Source: Loktanella sp. 5RATIMAR09 (GTDB lineage: Bacteria > Pseudomonadota > Alphaproteobacteria > Rhodobacterales > Rhodobacteraceae). Taken from it: DNA of 64,000 nt. The first letter of the stretch is position 1. Each line of letters starts with the position of its first letter. Both the position numbers and the translations under genes were made by a program. The stretch is taken from the NCBI RefSeq assembly GCF_001419985.1, contig NZ_LJAL01000004.1, positions 248,001 to 312,000 of the forward strand, given 5' to 3'. The notes beneath the pieces were generated by a model that ran no database searches, was not told the DNA's origin, and worked only from the letters and a program-made list of their open reading frames with translations. This document shows positions 60,033 through 64,000 of this stretch, piece after piece.

Positions 60033-60904
60033 TCCAGCGTTTTGATGCGGTCTTTCAGATAGCGCAGGAAGGTTTGCACCTTGGTTGTCCGGTGCAGATC
60101 AACATGTGTTACAATCCAAAGCGGCGCAGACCAGACATCGCGCCGCTCCACCACTTCGACCAACTCGGGATGGGCGATCAGAGCCTGCGACACAACAAAT
60201 CCGATCCCCGCTCCGGCAACGATCGCATCGTGCAAATTCCGGTCATCCGTAGCCCGATAGGTAAACCGATCTTCGGTCACGACCTCGCGCAACCAGCGGG
60301 TAAAGGGCGCGCGGCTATTGTCATCGTCCTGGGTGACGAAATAGTGGTTTTTCAGATCGGCCTCGTCCTTTGGCATTCCGTGCCGCGCGATATAGGCCTC
60401 GGACGCAACCAGCGCCATTTGCTGGTGCATAAAGGGCTGGACCACATTGTCCGGTTCATCCGGCATTTTACCGGCGCGGATGGCCACATGCGCCTCGCCG
60501 TATTCAAGCCGGAACACACGTTCGCCGGTGCGATAGCGCACACGGACCTCGGGGTGCTCTATCTGGAACCCCACCAGAATGGGTGTCAAAATACGCGAGG
60601 CCGTCCCCAGTGACGTGACCACCAGATCACCCGAGACACCTTCGCCCTGCCCCTTGATGCGTCCTGCAAGCTGCGTGAACTGATCGTCGGTGGCTTGGGC
60701 AACCTGCAAAAGATCCTGTCCTGCCTCGGTCGCGGTGTAACCGCGCGCATGACGCTGAAACAGCTTTACGCCCAGCCGCTGTTCCAGCGCATCGATATGG
60801 CGAATCACTGTGGCATGGTGGACGCCCAGCTGCTCGGCCGCGCCGCTGACGGTGCCTTGGCGCGCAACCTGAAAAGCGGTCCTGATTTCATCCCAGTTGT
60901 CCAT
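60026..60904 (-). CDS. LysR family transcriptional regulator
   Basis: A 292-residue LTTR. The HTH (FQVARQGTVSGAAEQLGVHHATVIRHIDALEQRLGVKLFQRHARGYTAT) is followed by an effector-binding domain from about residue 90. It overlaps the EamA gene and is divergent from the DoxX gene. A GGTC-N6-GACC inverted repeat at 60936-60949, about 35 bases before its ATG, is a possible binding site but weak evidence. Confidence 0.9.
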   Translation of the reverse strand: MDNWDEIRTAFQVARQGTVSGAAEQLGVHHATVIRHIDALEQRLGVKLFQRHARGYTATEAGQDLLQVAQATDDQFTQLAGRIKGQGEGVSGDLVVTSLGTASRILTPILVGFQIEHPEVRVRYRTGERVFRLEYGEAHVAIRAGKMPDEPDNVVQPFMHQQMALVASEAYIARHGMPKDEADLKNHYFVTQDDDNSRAPFTRWLREVVTEDRFTYRATDDRNLHDAIVAGAGIGFVVSQALIAHPELVEVVERRDVWSAPLWIVTHVDLHRTTKVQTFLRYLKDRIKTLEC

Positions 60905-61040
60905 TTTCCATCCTGTGCGCTGGCAAACATATTGCGGTCAAATTCGACCATTTCGTTCGCCAGCGCAAGGCCCCGCATTGGCGCAGGGACGAAAACCACC
61001 CGACACTGGACATCATGCCCTGCGCGCTATCTTTGATCCC

Positions 61041-61400
61041 ATGAATATTACAAACCGCCCCCTGACCATTCTGCGCGCCGCGTTGACGCTGGCGTTCCTC
61101 TACTTCGGCCTGCGCAAGCTCGGCAGCTTCAGTACGGATGTCGCGATCTATGAGGCCATCGGCTTTGGCCAGTTTCCCCGCTATATCACCGGTTCCGTCG
61201 AAGTGATTGGCGCGGGGCTGCTTTGGTGGCGTGGTTGGGAAGGGATCGCAGGGCTCATGCTCTTGGGCACCATGATTATCGGACTGAGCGCTTTGTTGAT
61301 CTGGGTCGGGCCACCCTACTGGCACATGTTGATGCTGATCCTCGGCACCGGCACGGTCGCGGTCCATTATCGCAATCAGGTCATCGCCTTGATCCGCTGA
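61041..61400 (+). CDS. DoxX family membrane protein
   Basis: A 119-residue protein with four predicted spans and the DoxX-type start (RPLTILRAALTLAFLYFGLRKLGSFSTDVAIYEAIGFGQFPRYITGSVEVIGAGLLWW). DoxX-like proteins are small membrane subunits or redox partners of poorly known role. ATG 61041 is used; an open frame from 60897 overlaps the LysR promoter region and is not supported. Probably regulated by the divergent LysR protein. Confidence 0.85.
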   Translation: MNITNRPLTILRAALTLAFLYFGLRKLGSFSTDVAIYEAIGFGQFPRYITGSVEVIGAGLLWWRGWEGIAGLMLLGTMIIGLSALLIWVGPPYWHMLMLILGTGTVAVHYRNQVIALIR

Positions 61401-61424
61401 CCGCGCGACCGTAACGTTCGCGGC

Positions 61425-61922
61425 ATGAGGATTGTCCACAATACGCCAGAAAAACTGGTACTTACTTTTGTGCCATGGGTTTTTGCCACGGTCCTGAGTG
61501 CGTTTTTGCTTGGCGTGGTCGGGTTTGGACTGAATGCGCTCTTTACCGGCGATGTCAGCGGGGCATTCTGGGGTTTGCTCGTAATCCCGATGTTTGTGTT
61601 GTTGTTTCTGGTTATCTTCGTGCGTCGCGATGACCTTATCCTTGATCGTGACAGCAACTTGCTGCAACTGCGCCACTCTACCTTTCTGGGCCGGACACGC
61701 GTGCAACACAGACTTGAGCATCTTCGAGAGGCCAAACTGCAAAGCAGCCGGAATAAAAATGCGAATACCTACAGGATCGCACTCGTCCTCGACGGCGGGA
61801 TGGATGCAGGCACGCATGCGGTAACGCCGATCTACATAAACGGGCCGGGCCCTGAACGCGGGGTGGCAGCAATCAACGCATGGCTTGCCCAAGATGTTGA
61901 CTCAGCCGCGCCACAGGCGTAA
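61425..61922 (+). CDS. Two-span membrane protein of unknown function
   Basis: A 165-residue protein with two membrane spans near the N-terminus (about 12-37 and 44-66), followed by a cytosolic beta-rich domain (FVRRDDLILDRDSNLLQLRHSTFLGRTRVQHRLEHL...). The pattern of short beta strands with RHSTFLGR resembles the bacterial PH-like domain used at membranes. I do not recognise a named family. It lies 24 bases after DoxX, so co-transcription is possible. Confidence 0.7.
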   Translation: MRIVHNTPEKLVLTFVPWVFATVLSAFLLGVVGFGLNALFTGDVSGAFWGLLVIPMFVLLFLVIFVRRDDLILDRDSNLLQLRHSTFLGRTRVQHRLEHLREAKLQSSRNKNANTYRIALVLDGGMDAGTHAVTPIYINGPGPERGVAAINAWLAQDVDSAAPQA

Positions 61923-62076
61923 ACGCCCCACAATATCCGGATAGCAGCAGCTTTCCGGTCCCCGCTCTCAGGGGATCGCCCTCCGTCAGCGCGTCGCGCC
62001 CACGGGGGCGCTACTGCTTTATGCTTTGCGTTCTTATATACGTGGGGCAATGACAACGAAACGAGGGCCTTGGCCG

Positions 62077-63582
62077 ATGTTTGAGAACCTATCCGAACGC
62101 CTGTCTGGCGTCTTTGACAAGCTCACCAAACAGGGTGCGCTCAGCGATGATGACGTCAAAACAGCACTGCGCGAAGTGCGCGTCGCCCTGCTTGAGGCGG
62201 ACGTATCGCTTCCTGTCGCGCGTGACTTTATCAAGGCGGTGCAGGACAAGGCGACAGGACAGGCGGTCACCAAATCGATCACGCCGGGGCAGCAGGTTGT
62301 CAAAATTGTCCATGACGAACTCAAGCACGTTCTCACCGGCGACGCAGACCCCGGCGCGCTGAAAATCGACAACCCGCCTGCGCCTATCCTGATGGTGGGT
62401 TTGCAGGGTTCGGGTAAGACGACCACAACCGCGAAACTGGCAAAGCGTTTGAAAGAACGCGAAGGCAAGCGGGTTTTGATGGCCTCGCTTGATACAAACC
62501 GCCCTGCCGCGATGGAGCAGCTGGCAATTTTGGGCGCGCAGATCGGTGTCGACACGCTACCCATCGTGAAAGGCGAGGACCCCGTCCAGATCGCCAAACG
62601 CGCCAAGACGCAAGCGAGCCTTGGCGGCTATGACGTCTATATGCTCGACACGGCGGGCCGTTTGCACATCGATCAGGAACTGATCGCACAGGCGGCTGCC
62701 GTACGCGACGTGGCCAACCCGCGCGAAACCCTGCTGGTGGTCGATGGCCTGACCGGTCAGGACGCCGTGAACGTCGCACAGGAATTTGACGACAAGATCG
62801 GTGTGACCGGCGTGGTCCTGACCCGTATGGACGGTGATGGGCGTGGTGGTGCGGCGCTGTCCATGCGGGCCATCACCGGCAAGCCGATCCGCTTTGTGGG
62901 CCTCGGCGAAAAGATGGACGCGATCGAGACCTTCGAACCTGATCGCATCGCGGGCCGCATCCTCGGCATGGGCGATATCGTGGCCCTTGTCGAAAAAGCC
63001 CAAGAAACCATCGAGGCCGAACAGGCCGAACGCATGATGAAGCGCTTCCAGAAGGGCCGCTTCAACATGAACGACCTCAAGATGCAGCTTGAGCAGATGA
63101 TGAAAATGGGCGGTATGGAAGGCATGATGGGCATGATGCCCGGTGCGCAGAAGATGGGAAAACAGATGGCCGCCGCTGGCATGGATGACAGCATCCTGAA
63201 ACGTCAAATCGCACTCATCAATTCCATGACCAAAAAGGAACGCGCCAACCCTGATCTGCTGGCCGCGTCGCGCAAAAAACGGATCGCGAAAGGCGCAGGG
63301 CTTGAGGTGTCCGAACTGAACAAGCTGGTCAAACAGCACCGCCAGATGGCCGATATGATGAAGAAGATGGGCAAAGGCGGGATGTTGAAACAGGCCATGA
63401 AAGGCATGTTCGGCAAAGGCGGCATGCCAGAGGGCGGGATGCCCGACATGAACGATCCCAAAGCCATGGCCGAAGCCGCCAAGGCGCTGCAAGGCAAAAT
63501 GCCCCCCGGTGGCCTGCCCGGCTTGGGTGGCGGCGGCATGCAACTGCCCCCTGGCCTGTCCGGTTTCGGGAAAAAGAAATAA
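62077..63582 (+). CDS. ffh: Signal recognition particle protein Ffh
   Basis: A 501-residue SRP54 GTPase. The N domain helical bundle (MFENLSERLSGVFDKLTKQGALSDDDVKTALREVRVALLEADV) is followed by the G domain with G1 GLQGSGKTTT, DTAGR and TRMDGDGRGGAAL (T-K/R-D variant), then the methionine-rich M domain (from about 320; QLEQMMKMGGMEGMMGMM) that holds SRP RNA and signal sequences. It is the partner of the ffs RNA at 11.0 kb. ATG 62077 is the family start; the frame is open from 62026. The tail is unusually rich in glycine, methionine and proline. Confidence 0.95.
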   Translation: MFENLSERLSGVFDKLTKQGALSDDDVKTALREVRVALLEADVSLPVARDFIKAVQDKATGQAVTKSITPGQQVVKIVHDELKHVLTGDADPGALKIDNPPAPILMVGLQGSGKTTTTAKLAKRLKEREGKRVLMASLDTNRPAAMEQLAILGAQIGVDTLPIVKGEDPVQIAKRAKTQASLGGYDVYMLDTAGRLHIDQELIAQAAAVRDVANPRETLLVVDGLTGQDAVNVAQEFDDKIGVTGVVLTRMDGDGRGGAALSMRAITGKPIRFVGLGEKMDAIETFEPDRIAGRILGMGDIVALVEKAQETIEAEQAERMMKRFQKGRFNMNDLKMQLEQMMKMGGMEGMMGMMPGAQKMGKQMAAAGMDDSILKRQIALINSMTKKERANPDLLAASRKKRIAKGAGLEVSELNKLVKQHRQMADMMKKMGKGGMLKQAMKGMFGKGGMPEGGMPDMNDPKAMAEAAKALQGKMPPGGLPGLGGGGMQLPPGLSGFGKKK

Positions 63583-63585
63583 CCG

Positions 63586-64000
63586 ATGACCCCCGCCCCC
63601 ACACTCACCACAGCGCGGCTGACACTGCGCGGCCCACAAAAGCGCGATCTTGCGGCCTTTTCCGCAATGGTCACGAATTCTGTGCGTATGGATGCTGTGG
63701 GCGGTCGCGGGACAGCGGATGACGCGTGGCGCGCGTTTATCTCGGGGATCGGCCATTGGCACTGGCACGGCTACGGCTTCTTCATGGTGATCGAACGCGC
63801 GACAGGCATTGCCACAGGGCGCGTCGGCGTGATCAACCATATTGATTGGCCACAACCTGAACTTGCGTGGCACATGTTTGACGGGTTCGAAGGGCGCTCG
63901 TATGCGTTCGAGGCGGCATGTGCCGTGCGCGAATGGGCAGGCAGCACCTTGGGGCTCGCGCCACTGATCTCGATGATCGCGCCCAAGAACACACGGTCCA
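63586..64000 (+). CDS. GNAT family N-acetyltransferase (runs off the right edge)
   Basis: The ATG at 63586, three bases after the ffh stop, opens a frame that stays open to the end of the window (138 complete codons). The sequence begins TPAPTLTTARLTLRGPQKRDLAAF, then GIGHWHWHGYGFFMVIERATGIATGRVGVI and AWHMFDGFEGRSYAFEAACAVREWA, as in RimJ/RimL-type acetyltransferases. Its position after ffh, in the usual ffh-GNAT-rpsP-rimM neighbourhood of Rhodobacteraceae, agrees with this. The 3' end is not visible. Confidence 0.85.
   Translation, partial: MTPAPTLTTARLTLRGPQKRDLAAFSAMVTNSVRMDAVGGRGTADDAWRAFISGIGHWHWHGYGFFMVIERATGIATGRVGVINHIDWPQPELAWHMFDGFEGRSYAFEAACAVREWAGSTLGLAPLISMIAPKNTRS

Noticed and set aside
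60888-61892. A 334-codon minus-strand ORF opposite the DoxX and membrane protein genes
   Set aside because: Low-complexity charged sequence without domains; the plus-strand ORFs have clear membrane spans.
62557-63873. A 438-codon minus-strand ORF opposite ffh
   Set aside because: It is histidine- and leucine-rich nonsense, the mirror of a strongly biased GC3 gene; ffh on the plus strand is certain.
1-64000. CRISPR array, tRNA genes, prophage or insertion sequence
   Set aside because: No regularly spaced repeats, no T-loop-like tRNA ends, no transposase or integrase ORF and no target-site duplications were seen in either strand.

Overview
This is a G+C-rich chromosomal window from an alphaproteobacterium, almost certainly a Rhodobacteraceae member of the Roseobacter group. 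The evidence is the set of typical gene blocks: an F0 operon atpI-atpB-atpE-atpX-atpF with a duplicated b/b' stalk and no F1 genes, TrcR/DUF1013, DUF1285, DUF5928-type GT14 glycosyltransferase, zf-CHCC/NDUFS6-like protein, a membrane-anchored cytochrome c, and dnaX-ybaB-recR near the SRP RNA gene. I cannot fix the genus from sequence alone. I see no tRNA, rRNA, prophage, insertion sequence or CRISPR array; the window is mostly ordinary core chromosome, densely packed on both strands.

Layout. 0-6 kb: a yejABEF-type peptide ABC importer on the minus strand, whose ATPase gene is split into two overlapping frames. 6-11 kb: cytochrome c, prephenate dehydratase, NudC, CpdB-like nucleotidase. 11-16 kb: SRP RNA (with its own -35/-10), a 13-codon ORF with a perfect Shine-Dalgarno, rsgA, a protein phosphatase, dnaX, ybaB, recR. 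16-22 kb: LysR/methyltransferase pair, TrcR, RNase T2, an esterase, succinate-semialdehyde dehydrogenase. 22-28 kb: ECF sigma factor coupled to a membrane VWA protein, a beta-lactamase-fold hydrolase, a YafY-VOC operon with a clear operator, hydroxypyruvate isomerase. 28-37 kb: a MoxR-DUF58-DUF4159-membrane protein operon ending with a predicted lipoprotein phosphodiesterase. 37-43 kb: glcDEF glycolate oxidase, a trypsin-like protease, Hsp20. 43-53 kb: polA, zf-CHCC, an ABC ATPase, HIT protein, a GT14/sulfotransferase/unknown surface-glycan group, adenosine kinase, nth, an Ada-like repair protein. 53-64 kb: OmpA lipoprotein, an FCD-GntR regulator, CPBP protease, the F0 operon, ArsR, EamA, LysR, DoxX, ffh and a truncated GNAT gene.

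How parts connect. glcDEF and the distant GntR gene carry operators of the same 7-7-7 geometry, each lying over the predicted -10 box, so the regulator at 54.4 kb is a strong candidate repressor of itself and of glycolate oxidation. Both partners of the signal recognition particle (ffs at 11 kb, ffh at 62 kb) are present. Hydroxypyruvate isomerase and glycolate oxidase both belong to C2/C3 glyoxylate metabolism.

The least expected structure is a dispersed 26-bp palindrome (11-bp identical arms, four variable loop bases) found four times at gene ends; in two copies it supplies stop codons, once for both genes of a convergent pair. A second palindrome family occurs twice at other convergent gene ends. 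I see no clear case of an entirely new defence or metabolic system; the sigma/VWA pair, the MoxR operon with its extra lipoprotein, and the palindromes are the best candidates for follow-up.
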